Shown here piece by piece: positions 8,188 through 17,225 of a stretch of 64,000 nt of DNA. The first letter of the stretch is position 1. Each line of letters starts with the position of its first letter. This DNA comes from Myroides injenensis M09-0166 (GTDB lineage Bacteria > Bacteroidota > Bacteroidia > Flavobacteriales > Flavobacteriaceae): contig NZ_BAEX01000002.1 in assembly GCF_000246945.1 (NCBI RefSeq), positions 1 to 64,000 of the forward strand. Direction: 5' to 3'. The notes beneath the pieces were generated by a model, which did not search any database, was not told the DNA's origin, and was given only the letters and a program-made list of their open reading frames with translations. A program made the position numbers and the translations under genes.

Positions 8188-8883
8188 ATGATTAAAGTAG
8201 AAAATATTACTAAAGTATATAACGGAAAAGAGGTATTAAATATTGAATCACTAGAAATACCGAAAGGGGAGAGTATTGGGTTAGTTGGTAATAATGGAGC
8301 AGGGAAAACAACTTTGTTTAGTCTATTACTTGACTTAATTAAAAGTACTACAGGTACAATATATTCTAATGGTGAAGCGGTTGACAAGAGTGATCATTGG
8401 AAAGCGTATACTTCTGCTTTTCTTGACGAAACTTTTTTAATTGGGTATTTGACAGCTGAGGAGTACTTCACGTTTGTCGGTGAATTAAAAGGATTGACGA
8501 AAGAACAAGTTAGAGCTGAAATAGAGCATTATGCTTTCTTTTTTAATGATGAGGTATTAGGTCAAAAGAAATATATTAGAGACTTTTCGAAGGGTAACCA
8601 GAAGAAAATAGGAATTGTCGCTAGCTTTTTAGGAAAACCGGAGTATGTAATCTTAGACGAGCCGTTTGCTAATTTAGATCCAACTACTCAGATAAGATTA
8701 AAGGACTTAGTAAAGCGAAAAATGGAAAACCGCGAAATGACTATTATTATTTCTAGTCATGATTTACAACACACTTTCGAGGTCTCTGATCGTATTATAG
8801 TTTTAGAAAAAGGCAGACTTGTGAAGGATGTAAGTACAAAAGATACTTCTTTCAAAGAGCTTGAAAGCTATTTTTATGTTTAA
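8188..8883 (+). CDS. ABC transporter ATP-binding protein
   Basis: Nucleotide-binding subunit that powers the preceding DUF5687 permease. I chose the ATG at 8188 (MIKVENITKV); a TTG at 8179 would add three residues. Numbering from 8188: Walker A GNNGAGKTT at 35-43, a degenerate signature FSKGNQKK near 133-140 replacing LSGGQ, Walker B YVILDEPFANLD near 153-164, and the switch histidine in SSHD at about 191. The length of 231 suits a single-domain ABC-2 ATPase. A palindromic terminator follows, ending the two-gene operon. Confidence 0.9.
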   Translation: MIKVENITKVYNGKEVLNIESLEIPKGESIGLVGNNGAGKTTLFSLLLDLIKSTTGTIYSNGEAVDKSDHWKAYTSAFLDETFLIGYLTAEEYFTFVGELKGLTKEQVRAEIEHYAFFFNDEVLGQKKYIRDFSKGNQKKIGIVASFLGKPEYVILDEPFANLDPTTQIRLKDLVKRKMENREMTIIISSHDLQHTFEVSDRIIVLEKGRLVKDVSTKDTSFKELESYFYV

Positions 8884-8970
8884 TAATCGCAATAGCGATA
8901 TGGAGTAGATGTTCATATTTCAGGGTTATTGATTCTGTATATTTATTTTTCAATATAGATATGTTAGCTG

Positions 8971-9003
8971 AAAAGACTATTGCAATTGCAATAGTCTTTT
9001 TTT
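8971..9003 (+). terminator. Terminator of the DUF5687/ABC operon
   Basis: A perfect palindrome centred on CAATTG, with arms AAAAGACTATTGC and GCAATAGTCTTTT (8971-9000), followed by further T residues. Lies 90 bases after the ATPase stop. Confidence 0.85.
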
Positions 9004-9147
9004 GTTAGTTCTAAATTGTAAAAAAAAATCACGTACTTTGTTTTACCCATTTTTTAAGAGTTTAGGTTATTAAATTTTTTTGCTAAAAAGATGTTTAATA
9101 CTATACTAAAAATGGCATTTTAAAGTTTTGATGTAAAGTTAATTAGT

Positions 9148-11796
9148 TTGAAAAATAGGTTACTTAAATATTCATTAGCACCATTGTGTTTACTCTTTGT
9201 ATTAGCTTGTTCAGTTAAGAAAGACAGGATAATAAATAGAGGATATCACGCTATGACTACAAAGTATAATATTTTGTACAATGGCTATTTAGCTTATGAT
9301 GAGGCATTATTATCCCTGCAGGAGGGATATTTTGACAACTTTTGGGAGATCTTACCTGTAGAGCGCATAGAGATAGAAACTGATCCTAGTAAAGAATTCC
9401 AAGTGAGTACTCCAATATCCTCAAAGCAAGGAAGTGTGTTGGATAACTTTTCTATTATAGAGGGAGAAAGTAATGTAGAAGATCAAGGAAGTACTGGGTT
9501 TGCGAGAGCTGAGGATAAAGCAACAAAAGCCATTCAGAAGCACTCTATGTACATAAAAGGAAGAGAGCGAAACTGGCAAATGGATGAAGCTTATCTACTG
9601 TTAGGTAAGGCGCGATATTTTGATGGTAGATTTATTCCAGCCTTAGAAGCTTTCAATTATATTTTATATAAATATCCAGACAGTGATAAGATAAATGAAG
9701 CTAAGGTTTGGAGAGAAAAAGCTAATTTGCGATTGTCTTATGATGATATAGCGATTAAGAATCTCAATGAATTTGTAAAAGATAAGCGTGGCAAAATGAA
9801 GAAGTCTGTGGAGGCAGAGGCTAACGCTATTCTTGCGCAAGCTTATATCAATATAGAGAATTATGAAGCTGCTATTAGTCCTCTAAAGACAGCAATTGAG
9901 TTTGAAAAGTCAAATAAGATAAAAAGTCGCTACCTGTTTATTCTAGGACAGCTTTATGCTCGTATAAATAAGAAAGCTGAGGCTCATCATGCCTTTGAGC
10001 AAATTATTAATATGAAACGCAAGGCACCAAAGCCTTATTCTATACATGCTTATTCTCAACAGTTTGGACTGAAAGAGGTAAAAGCTTCTGATTCTATTCC
10101 TTTCTTAAAACTTTATCGAAAATTATTAGCTGATAGAGAAAATCGTCCTTATTTGGATATTTTAAATAGACAAGTAGGTTTATTCTATGAAGAGATATCG
10201 AAAGATGAGAAAGCGTTAGAATATTTAAAAAAAGCTGTAAAAGCAGGAAAAGGAGATCAGCAATTGAAAGCTTATAATTACTTGAGTATTGCCGAGATTT
10301 ATTTTAATAATGCAGGCTATGCTAATGCTGGTTCTTACTATGATAGTGCTCTTTCTTTATTGCCCGAAAAGGCAAAAGAACGTTTGCGCATCGTTAAGAG
10401 AAGAGATGCATTAAGAGATGTGGTTGCTTATGAAAAAGTTGCACACACAAATGATAGTATCTTAAGACTCGTGGCAATGAATGAAGGGCAGCGTTTTGAT
10501 TATTTTCAAAAATACGTAGATGATCTCAGAAAAGAGGATTTCAGAAAACTACAAGCAACTCTTAAAGGCAAGAAGCGCGATAATAATGCGGATTATTTTA
10601 ATATGCCAAGTTTCGGAAGTGCTATTGAAGCTTCATTAGGAAATACCTCAATGGGAGGGCAAGGTCGTTCATCTTTCTATTTCTATTCTACTCAAGCATC
10701 TTCTTATGGTAAACTTGAATTTAAGAAAAAATGGGGAAATCGTGCATTAGTGGATAACTGGAGATTATCTTCTGTAAGCAATGCTTCCGGTAATTTAGCA
10801 GCAAATAGTTCAAATGAAAATACTAGTACTACATCATCGAAAAATGTAGCCGTACCTGAAGATAACCGTTATAATGTAGAATATTATGTAGGCAAGATTC
10901 CTACTGATGAAAACGAGATTGCGATACTTAAGCGAGATCGCGATTATGCTTATTTCCAATTAGGGTCGATGTATAGCGAGCGCTTTAAGAAATATGATAT
11001 AGCAGCGGTTAAATTTGAGGATTTACTTACTTTCGAACCTGCTAAAAGATTAGTATTACCGAGTATGTATAAGCTTTATAAGATATATTTGGAAATTGAT
11101 ATGCAAAAAGCTTTGGTATTAAAAGCAAGGATTATTTCGGAGTATCCTGCTTCACGTTATGCTAAGCTGTTGCAGAATATAGGATTAGATAAAATTGATG
11201 ATTTATCTCCAGAACAATTATATACAAATGTATTTAGAGTGTATTCGTCTGGTGAATATGAGAAAGCTCTCAAAGAAGTAGATGATGCATTAGAACGATA
11301 TGATGATGATTATGTTAGTAAATTTGAGTTATTAAAAGCTCAGATTATTGCAAGACTGCAAGGTATAGAAGCTTATAAAGATGCTCTTAATTTTGTTGCC
11401 CTGACTTATAGCTCATCACCTGAAGGAAAAGAAGCAGAGAATATTTTGTCTACAATTGTACCAGAATTAGAAGGTAGGGAATTTACAGATACTGATGCTA
11501 AAAATTGGAAAATAGTCATCTTTATAAATTCTGCAAGTCAGGAAAATGCTTCAATAGATAAAAGAAAGTTTATTGATTTTGCGACTTATAATAGTAGAAT
11601 TGGCATTAGCTATTCAGAAGATTATTATAAGAAAAACGAGGAATTTATTGTACTCCATGGTTTTAAAACAAAAGAGGATGCCGAAAAAGCAATTTCAACA
11701 ATGGGGGTAAGGGATGCCTATGCTATTAGTGCAGAAAATTATATAGTAGTACAAATTAAGAAAAATTGGAATGATTACTTAGCTAAGGATAATTAG
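9148..11796 (+). CDS. sprE: SprE/PorW, type IX secretion and gliding TPR lipoprotein
   Basis: Periplasm-facing lipoprotein required for type IX secretion and gliding in Flavobacterium (SprE) and Porphyromonas (PorW). The start is TTG at 9148, with no usable upstream ATG. It is followed by a basic n-region, a hydrophobic stretch and a lipobox FVLAC with C21. The characteristic N-terminal signature is present (RGYHAMTTKYNILYNGYLAY, about 32-51). TPR-like helical repeats fill residues about 130-430 and 590-760. An extended region with N/S-rich tracts lies around 540-560. The length of 882 is typical. The bactofilin gene follows 36 bases later and the ATP synthase genes lie beyond, all co-directional. 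Confidence 0.9.
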   Translation: MKNRLLKYSLAPLCLLFVLACSVKKDRIINRGYHAMTTKYNILYNGYLAYDEALLSLQEGYFDNFWEILPVERIEIETDPSKEFQVSTPISSKQGSVLDNFSIIEGESNVEDQGSTGFARAEDKATKAIQKHSMYIKGRERNWQMDEAYLLLGKARYFDGRFIPALEAFNYILYKYPDSDKINEAKVWREKANLRLSYDDIAIKNLNEFVKDKRGKMKKSVEAEANAILAQAYINIENYEAAISPLKTAIEFEKSNKIKSRYLFILGQLYARINKKAEAHHAFEQIINMKRKAPKPYSIHAYSQQFGLKEVKASDSIPFLKLYRKLLADRENRPYLDILNRQVGLFYEEISKDEKALEYLKKAVKAGKGDQQLKAYNYLSIAEIYFNNAGYANAGSYYDSALSLLPEKAKERLRIVKRRDALRDVVAYEKVAHTNDSILRLVAMNEGQRFDYFQKYVDDLRKEDFRKLQATLKGKKRDNNADYFNMPSFGSAIEASLGNTSMGGQGRSSFYFYSTQASSYGKLEFKKKWGNRALVDNWRLSSVSNASGNLAANSSNENTSTTSSKNVAVPEDNRYNVEYYVGKIPTDENEIAILKRDRDYAYFQLGSMYSERFKKYDIAAVKFEDLLTFEPAKRLVLPSMYKLYKIYLEIDMQKALVLKARIISEYPASRYAKLLQNIGLDKIDDLSPEQLYTNVFRVYSSGEYEKALKEVDDALERYDDDYVSKFELLKAQIIARLQGIEAYKDALNFVALTYSSSPEGKEAENILSTIVPELEGREFTDTDAKNWKIVIFINSASQENASIDKRKFIDFATYNSRIGISYSEDYYKKNEEFIVLHGFKTKEDAEKAISTMGVRDAYAISAENYIVVQIKKNWNDYLAKDN

Positions 11797-11832
11797 TTCA
11801 ATTAATTATATGGTCGAAAAAAAAAGGGTATT

Positions 11833-12264
11833 ATGTTTAAAAAAGAAAGTAAAGGTCAAGAAGATCAATTAGGAAAAACGAATAGAATAGTTGAAGAGAC
11901 AACTATTAGAGGTGATATTGAATCAATCAGTGATATTCGTCTTGATGGTATTCTCCAAGGGAATTTATTTGTGAAAGGGAGAGTTGTTGTAGGAAGAAAT
12001 GCTAAGATACTTGGGAATATAGAGTGTGAAAATGCTGATATTGAGGGAGAGGTAGAAGGAACTTTACGCGTTAGAGATCTTCTTCATATTAAAGAAAGTG
12101 CTATTGTAAAGGGTGAACTTATAGTAGGAAGATTATCTGTAGAACCAGGAGGGAAGATAGAGGTAACTTGTAAGATGTTAGGTGGTGAAAAAGAAGTACT
12201 TAGTCAAAACGAGAAGAAAGAATCAAAGAATACTAAAAAAGTTGTAGCTGTTGAAGGAGCCTAA
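11833..12264 (+). CDS. Bactofilin (polymer-forming cytoskeletal protein)
   Basis: A small beta-helical protein that self-assembles into nucleotide-independent filaments on membranes. Residues about 20-115 show the bactofilin pattern of short repeated strands (SISDIRLDGILQGNLFVKG, NAKILGNIECENADIEGEVE), with G at regular turns. The termini are charged and disordered (K/E-rich tail 120-143). No signal peptide. The last 14 bases overlap the TTG start of the AtpI-like gene, so translation is probably coupled. It lies between sprE and the ATP synthase genes; a scaffolding link to gliding or cell shape is possible but unproven. Confidence 0.88.
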   Translation: MFKKESKGQEDQLGKTNRIVEETTIRGDIESISDIRLDGILQGNLFVKGRVVVGRNAKILGNIECENADIEGEVEGTLRVRDLLHIKESAIVKGELIVGRLSVEPGGKIEVTCKMLGGEKEVLSQNEKKESKNTKKVVAVEGA

Positions 12265-12469
12265 TAAGGGGCCAAATAAATGGCTCGCGCTTATAAATAT
12301 CCCTGTGCAAATGGGGGTTACCATTTATTTATTTCACCTTTTAGGAGATTGGTTAGATGCTAAGTATAATTTATCTGACGGTTTAGCAAATAAAATTTGT
12401 ACGTTAATTGGAGTAGGATTAGCTTTGTACCAAGTTATAAGACAAGTTAATCAGCTTAATCGTAAGTAA
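12251..12469 (+). CDS. AtpI/AtpZ-like ATP synthase accessory protein
   Basis: A 72-residue membrane protein with two transmembrane helices (about 13-33 and 44-61). The intervening sequence FHLLGDWLDAKY matches the AtpZ/AtpI pattern (G..LD/LDxxY). Proteins of this family help assemble the c-ring or import Mg2+ for the ATP synthase. It starts at TTG 12251, inside the end of the bactofilin gene, with the sequence aaggagcc just after the start; no ATG is available in the right position. The next gene starts 5 bases after its stop. Confidence 0.78.
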   Translation: MKEPNKGPNKWLALINIPVQMGVTIYLFHLLGDWLDAKYNLSDGLANKICTLIGVGLALYQVIRQVNQLNRK

Positions 12470-12474
12470 ACAAA

Positions 12475-12885
12475 ATGAGTAAAGAAGCATTAGGAGTAGG
12501 TTTAAAAGTAATAGTTAGTTTGTTAATTTGTTTCGCAGTGCATTTTGCGATTATAAGTTTTACAGATTTTGGAGACTCTATTAATAACTTAGGTTACAGT
12601 TTAATAGGGTTTTATGGATTTGAGTTAATATTTACATTAGGAGTGTTCTTTGCTATGTTTGGAATGAAATCTAGTATGCCAAATAATCTAGGTTTTGTTT
12701 TTTTAGGAGTTATAACACTTAGATTAATAGCAAGTTATTTGTTTGCTAGAGAAGGATTAGATAATGAAGAGGTAGATCAGACATTTAAGTATAATTTTTT
12801 AATAATTGTCCTTATTTTCTTAGCAGGGGATGCCTATATCGCTTATCATATTTTAAATAAGAACGTTGCTGTAGAAAAAAGTTAG
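12475..12885 (+). CDS. Small four-helix membrane protein of the ATP synthase locus (DUF6168-like)
   Basis: A 136-residue protein with four hydrophobic segments (about 9-28, 42-62, 72-90, 104-124) and short charged loops. Its place between atpI and atpB matches the DUF6168 family found at this position in flavobacterial ATP synthase loci; the family name is from memory. It resembles AtpI/AtpR-type accessory proteins in size and topology, so a role in ATP synthase assembly is a reasonable inference. No catalytic motif seen. Confidence 0.72.
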   Translation: MSKEALGVGLKVIVSLLICFAVHFAIISFTDFGDSINNLGYSLIGFYGFELIFTLGVFFAMFGMKSSMPNNLGFVFLGVITLRLIASYLFAREGLDNEEVDQTFKYNFLIIVLIFLAGDAYIAYHILNKNVAVEKS

Positions 12886-12929
12886 TAAAAAAAGTTTCGC
12901 ATAAAGGTATGATTATATAAGATTTATTG

Positions 12930-12937
12930 TACTTTTG
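12930..12937 (+). promoter_or_regulatory. Internal -7 element before atpB
   Basis: TACTTTTG is an exact TAnnTTTG match, 41 bases before the atpB ATG. No good TTG lies at the -33 distance, so the call rests on the -7 box only. It would allow atpBEFHAG to be expressed independently of sprE. Confidence 0.5.
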
Positions 12938-12978
12938 CACAAAATTTTAAGAACCATAAAAATTCAAGAAGTTAAGGT

Positions 12979-14154
12979 ATGTTGACTCTCAAGACATCGC
13001 TGAAATTATTTGTGGCTGTATTTTTTACAGCATCATCAGTATTTTCATTCGCACAAAGTAATGCTCAAAGTACTGATGGAGTACTTCAAGAAATTGATCA
13101 GTCTGTTACAGAAATACTTGAAGTTGCTGAACATGACGACCAAGTTTTAGAGGAGCTGTCTCAAAAGGACAAGGTAGATGCACACATTAAGCATCACTTA
13201 GCAGATGATTATTCATTCGTTTTCTTTTCAGATGAAGCTACAGGAAAAAATTACGGTTTTTCATTACCAGTAATTTTGATTGATAATGGTCTTAAAATAT
13301 TTATGTCTTCTGAGTTTGATTTCGGAAACAAAATAGTTGAAAAAGACGGTCAGTTCTATAAATTATACCATGGTAAAATTTACAAAACAGACGCAGCAGG
13401 GACAATTAACTATGATGAAAATCATAACCCTACAAATGAGAAACCACTTGATTTCTCTATTACAAAGAACGTTGCTTCTTTATTTTTCACTACAATTTTG
13501 ATTTTTATTATGTTTATAAGTTTAGCTAAAACTTATAAAACAGGTCCAAATAACTTACCAAAAGGTTTTGCTAGAGCTTTAGAGCCTTTAGTTTTATATG
13601 TACGTGATGAAATGGCAATTCCTAATATTGGAAAAGCTAAGTACAAAAAATTCATGCCTTATTTATTATCTGTATTCTTCTTAATTTTCTTATTGAACTT
13701 ATTAGGATTAACTCCTCTAGGATTTAACGTTACAGGTAGTATCTCAGTAACTGCATGTTTAGCAATCTTTACATTCATTATTACGCAATTTTCAGCTAAC
13801 AAAGATTATTGGAAACATATGTTCTGGATGCCTGGTGTACCAGTGCCAATGAAAATTATGTTAGCTCCAATTGAAGTTTTAGGTGCATTGATCAAACCTT
13901 TCTCTTTAATGGTTCGTTTATTTGCTAATATTACAGCAGGTCACTCAGTTGTTTTTGGATTGATTGCAATTATATTCGTAATGAAAGAATCTTTAGGAAC
14001 AATGGGAGCGACTGGAATAGGTTTCTTCTTATCTACGTTCTTAGTTTTCTTAGAAATATTAGTAGCGTTTTTACAAGCGTTTATTTTTACAATGTTATCG
14101 TCATTGTTTATTGGAATGGCAGTAGCTGAACACGAACATGAAGAGGCTCATTAG
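12979..14154 (+). CDS. atpB: F0F1 ATP synthase subunit a
   Basis: The membrane stator that carries protons to and from the c-ring. The essential arginine is R313 in SLMVRLFANITAGH. Five to six hydrophobic segments occupy residues 165-385. The N-terminal 160 residues are an extra-cytoplasmic extension, starting with what looks like a signal peptide (1-25, ending SVFSFAQ). Such long N-termini are usual for Bacteroidota subunit a, whereas E. coli AtpB has 271 residues in all. The C-terminus ends in a His/Glu-rich AEHEHEEAH tail. First gene of the F0F1 block proper. Confidence 0.95.
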   Translation: MLTLKTSLKLFVAVFFTASSVFSFAQSNAQSTDGVLQEIDQSVTEILEVAEHDDQVLEELSQKDKVDAHIKHHLADDYSFVFFSDEATGKNYGFSLPVILIDNGLKIFMSSEFDFGNKIVEKDGQFYKLYHGKIYKTDAAGTINYDENHNPTNEKPLDFSITKNVASLFFTTILIFIMFISLAKTYKTGPNNLPKGFARALEPLVLYVRDEMAIPNIGKAKYKKFMPYLLSVFFLIFLLNLLGLTPLGFNVTGSISVTACLAIFTFIITQFSANKDYWKHMFWMPGVPVPMKIMLAPIEVLGALIKPFSLMVRLFANITAGHSVVFGLIAIIFVMKESLGTMGATGIGFFLSTFLVFLEILVAFLQAFIFTMLSSLFIGMAVAEHEHEEAH

Positions 14155-14204
14155 TCTCACATTATAAATAGTAAATTTGTTTAATTAATATAAATTCAAT
14201 CACT

Positions 14205-14399
14205 ATGACATTACCAAACATTATTGGTGCAGGTTTAATCGTAATCGGAGCTGGTTATGGTTTAGGAAAAATCGGATCTTCTGCAATGGACGCTATTGCA
14301 CGTCAACCAGAAGCTGCTGGAAAAATCCAAACTGCGATGATCATTATTGGAGCGTTATTGGAAGGTTTAGCATTCGGTGCTTTAATCTTAGGTAAATAA
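14205..14399 (+). CDS. atpE: F0F1 ATP synthase subunit c
   Basis: Rotor-ring proteolipid with two helices joined by the conserved polar loop ARQPEA (32-37). The ion-binding carboxylate is E53 in ALLEGLAFG. The residues that mark Na+-binding c subunits (a Gln in helix 1, and Ser after the Glu) are absent: L and G stand in those positions, which suggests proton coupling. At 64 residues it is short but complete for the phylum. A 95-base gap containing a strong hairpin separates it from atpF. Confidence 0.95.
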   Translation: MTLPNIIGAGLIVIGAGYGLGKIGSSAMDAIARQPEAAGKIQTAMIIIGALLEGLAFGALILGK

Positions 14400-14414
14400 T
14401 CCAAGACAAGAAAA

Positions 14415-14454
14415 AAGAGTTTATCTGTAACGGTTGGTTGCAGATAAACTTCTT
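14415..14454 (+). other. Intercistronic hairpin between atpE and atpF
   Basis: Arms AGTTTATCTG (14418-14427) and CAGATAAACT (14441-14450), extended by AAG/CTT with a one-base bulge; loop 13 bases. There is no following T-run, so it is not a classic terminator. It could protect the 3' end of an atpE-containing RNA or reduce read-through. Confidence 0.6.
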
Positions 14455-14494
14455 AATTAAACAACATAGGTATTAAAAAGTATAATTTTAGATA

Positions 14495-14995
14495 ATGGAT
14501 AAGTTAATTAACGATTTCAGTTTTGGATTATTTTTCTGGCAATTCATCATTTTATTAGTGGTGGTTTTTGTATTAGGAAAATTCGCGTGGAAACCAATTG
14601 TGAATGCATTAGAAGCTCGTGAAGAGGGTATCGCTGATGCTTTAGCAGCTGCAGAAAACGCAAAAAGAGAAATGGCTAATTTAAAAGCTGATAATGAAAA
14701 ATTATTAGCAGAAGCTCGTACAGAACGCGATGCTTTAATTAAAGAAGCTCGTGAAATTAAAGAGCAAATGATCGCTGATGCAAAAGCTGAAGGTGAGGCT
14801 CAAGGAGAAAAAATGATTGCTCAGGCAAAAGCTGCTATCCAAAGTGAAAAAGCTGCTGCTGTAGTAGAGTTAAAAAGTCAAGTGTCTTCTATTTCTATTG
14901 AAATCGCTGAGAAATTATTAAAAGAACAATTAGCTGACAAAGATTCTCAAACTAAATTAGTTGAGAAGATGTTGGATGATGTGAAATTAAATTAA
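14495..14995 (+). CDS. atpF: F0F1 ATP synthase subunit b
   Basis: Peripheral-stalk subunit with a single N-terminal membrane helix (about 11-30, FFWQFIILLVVVFVLGKFAW) followed by a long charged coiled coil rich in A, E and K (about 40-150). The conserved junction GKFAWKPI is present. 166 residues is normal. Followed by atpH after 10 bases. Confidence 0.94.
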   Translation: MDKLINDFSFGLFFWQFIILLVVVFVLGKFAWKPIVNALEAREEGIADALAAAENAKREMANLKADNEKLLAEARTERDALIKEAREIKEQMIADAKAEGEAQGEKMIAQAKAAIQSEKAAAVVELKSQVSSISIEIAEKLLKEQLADKDSQTKLVEKMLDDVKLN

Positions 14996-15005
14996 TTAGA
15001 TCATT

Positions 15006-15542
15006 ATGATAAGCACAAGAGCAGCTGCACGTTATGCAAAGGCGATGCTTGAGATTTCCACTGAAAAAGGAAATGCTGATGCTATAAATAATGATATGAT
15101 CCTTATTTCTCAATCAGTATCTCATAGCAATGAGTTAAAGTCTTTTCTTTCAAGTCCAGTTATTAAAGATAGCATTAAATTAAATGCCTTATTAGAGGTG
15201 TTTGCTAGTACTAATGAAGGAACTAAAGAATTGTTTAAATTGCTTAAAACAAATAGTAGATTTGAAATTTTAAGTAGTATCGCTTCTGAATTCCAAAAAC
15301 AATATGCTACATTTAAAGGGATTGAAAATGTTACTGTAACAACAGCATTCCCAATGGATGCTAATCTTGAAGCTAAGGTTATTGCTAAAGTTAAGACTTT
15401 GGCTCCTGGTAAAGAGATTAATGTTAAGAATATTGTAGACCCTAGTATATTAGGAGGATTTATATTACAAATTGCAGATAGACAATATAACGCTTCTATT
15501 GCAAATCAATTACAAGTTTTAAAAAGAGAATTAACGAATTAA
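15006..15542 (+). CDS. atpH: F0F1 ATP synthase subunit delta
   Basis: Links the b-subunit stalk to the top of the alpha/beta ring. The N-terminal helical domain begins ARYAKAMLEIS, as in the family. The C-terminal segment contains the conserved ending DPSILGGFILQIADRQYNAS and then QLQVLKREL. 178 residues. It sits between atpF and atpA; a small 5-bp hairpin (CACGA/TCGTG, 15552-15565) lies in the 41-base gap before atpA. Confidence 0.94.
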   Translation: MISTRAAARYAKAMLEISTEKGNADAINNDMILISQSVSHSNELKSFLSSPVIKDSIKLNALLEVFASTNEGTKELFKLLKTNSRFEILSSIASEFQKQYATFKGIENVTVTTAFPMDANLEAKVIAKVKTLAPGKEINVKNIVDPSILGGFILQIADRQYNASIANQLQVLKRELTN

Positions 15543-15583
15543 AAAATCACCGCACGATATTTCGTGTAAAAATATAGATAAAA

Positions 15584-17158
15584 ATGGCGGACATTAAACC
15601 AGCTGAGATATCAGCGATTTTAAAGAAACAGTTATCTGGATTTAGCTCTGAGGCTTCTTTAGAAGAAGTTGGAACTGTACTAGAAATTGGAGATGGTGTT
15701 GCTCGTGTATATGGGTTAACAAATGCTGAGTACGGAGAGTTAGTTGTTTTAGACAACGGATTAGAAGCAATGGTACAAAACTTAGAAGAAGATAATGTAG
15801 GTATTGTATTGTTAGGTTCTTCAGTAGGAGTAAAAGAAGGTTCTACAGTAAAAAGAACTGGACGTATTGCTTCTCTTAAAGTTGGAGAAAAAATGGTTGG
15901 TCGTGTAGTTAATACATTAGGACAACCAATCGATGGTAAAGGACCAATTGAAGGTGATTTATATGAAATGCCTCTTGAGCGTAAAGCTCCTGGAGTTATT
16001 TTCCGTCAACCAGTAACTGAGCCATTACAAACAGGTATTAAATCAATCGATGCGATGATTCCTATCGGACGTGGACAACGTGAGTTAGTAATCGGTGACC
16101 GTCAAACTGGTAAAACAACTGTTTGTATTGATACTATATTAAATCAAAAAGAGTTTTATGATGCTGGTCAACCAGTATATTGTATTTATGTAGCAATTGG
16201 ACAAAAAGCTTCTACTGTTGCAGGAATCGCTAAAACTCTTGAAGATAAAGGTGCATTAGATTATACTATTATCGTTGCTGCTAACGCATCAGATCCTGCT
16301 CCAATGCAAGTTTATTCTGCTATGGCAGGTGCTGCAATCGGTGAGTATTTCCGTGATACAGGTCGTCCAGCATTAATCATTTATGATGATTTATCTAAAC
16401 AAGCTGTGGCTTACCGTGAGATGTCATTAATTTTACGTAGACCACCAGGACGTGAGGCTTACCCTGGAGACGTTTTCTATCTTCACTCAAGATTATTAGA
16501 GCGTGCTGCTCGTGTAATCGGTGATGATGATATCGCTAAAAACATGAATGACTTGCCAGAATCATTGAGACCATTCGTAAAAGGTGGTGGTTCTTTAACT
16601 GCTTTACCTATTATCGAAACTCAAGCTGGTGACGTTTCTGCATATATTCCAACAAACGTAATTTCGATTACTGATGGTCAGATTTTCTTAGAGTCAGATT
16701 TATTCAACTCAGGTGTACGTCCTGCAATTAACGTAGGTATTTCTGTATCTCGTGTGGGTGGTTCTGCTCAAATTAAATCAATGAAAAAAGTATCTGGTAC
16801 TTTAAAATTAGATCAAGCTCAGTTCCGTGAATTAGAAGCATTTGCTAAATTCGGTTCTGATTTAGATGCTGCTACTATGAATGTAATTTCTAAAGGTCAA
16901 CGTAACGTTGAAATTTTGAAACAAGCAGTTAATGATCCTTATACTGTAGAAGACCAAGTTGCTATTATCTATGCTGGAACTAAAAACTTATTGAGAAACG
17001 TTCCTGTATCGAAAGTAAAAGAATTTGAAAAAGATTATTTAGATGCTTTAAACTCTCGTCATAGAGATGTGTTAGATCAACTTAAAGCAGGTAAGTTTTC
17101 TGATGAGTTGACTTCTGTTTTAGAAAAAGTAGCTAAAGAAGTTTCTTCAAAATATTAA
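15584..17158 (+). CDS. atpA: F0F1 ATP synthase subunit alpha
   Basis: Non-catalytic nucleotide-binding subunit of the F1 head. Walker A GDRQTGKT at 171-178, Walker B LIIYDD at 264-269, and the family signature [11 protein letters not shown] at 380-390. R390 is equivalent to the arginine that reaches into the catalytic site of beta. 524 residues. Codon use looks biased (many CGT and GGT), consistent with high expression. No atpD follows; atpG is next, after a gap containing a long hairpin. Confidence 0.97.
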   Translation: MADIKPAEISAILKKQLSGFSSEASLEEVGTVLEIGDGVARVYGLTNAEYGELVVLDNGLEAMVQNLEEDNVGIVLLGSSVGVKEGSTVKRTGRIASLKVGEKMVGRVVNTLGQPIDGKGPIEGDLYEMPLERKAPGVIFRQPVTEPLQTGIKSIDAMIPIGRGQRELVIGDRQTGKTTVCIDTILNQKEFYDAGQPVYCIYVAIGQKASTVAGIAKTLEDKGALDYTIIVAANASDPAPMQVYSAMAGAAIGEYFRDTGRPALIIYDDLSKQAVAYREMSLILRRPPGREAYPGDVFYLHSRLLERAARVIGDDDIAKNMNDLPESLRPFVKGGGSLTALPIIETQAGDVSAYIPTNVISITDGQIFLESDLFNSGVRPAINVGISVSRVGGSAQIKSMKKVSGTLKLDQAQFRELEAFAKFGSDLDAATMNVISKGQRNVEILKQAVNDPYTVEDQVAIIYAGTKNLLRNVPVSKVKEFEKDYLDALNSRHRDVLDQLKAGKFSDELTSVLEKVAKEVSSKY

Positions 17159-17167
17159 GAATTATAT

Positions 17168-17206
17168 TTGAATAAGTTGTTAGATTTTTTCTAACGGCTT
17201 ATTCAA
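17168..17206 (+). other. Intercistronic hairpin between atpA and atpG
   Basis: TTGAATAAG (17168-17176) pairs with CTTATTCAA (17198-17206), and GTTAG (17179-17183) with CTAAC (17191-17195). The two intervening TT/GG positions can form G-U pairs in RNA, giving a 16-bp stem. No T-run follows, so it is unlikely to be a simple terminator; RNA processing or stability is a better guess. Confidence 0.62.
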
Positions 17207-17225
17207 TTTAATATATGTTATAAAA

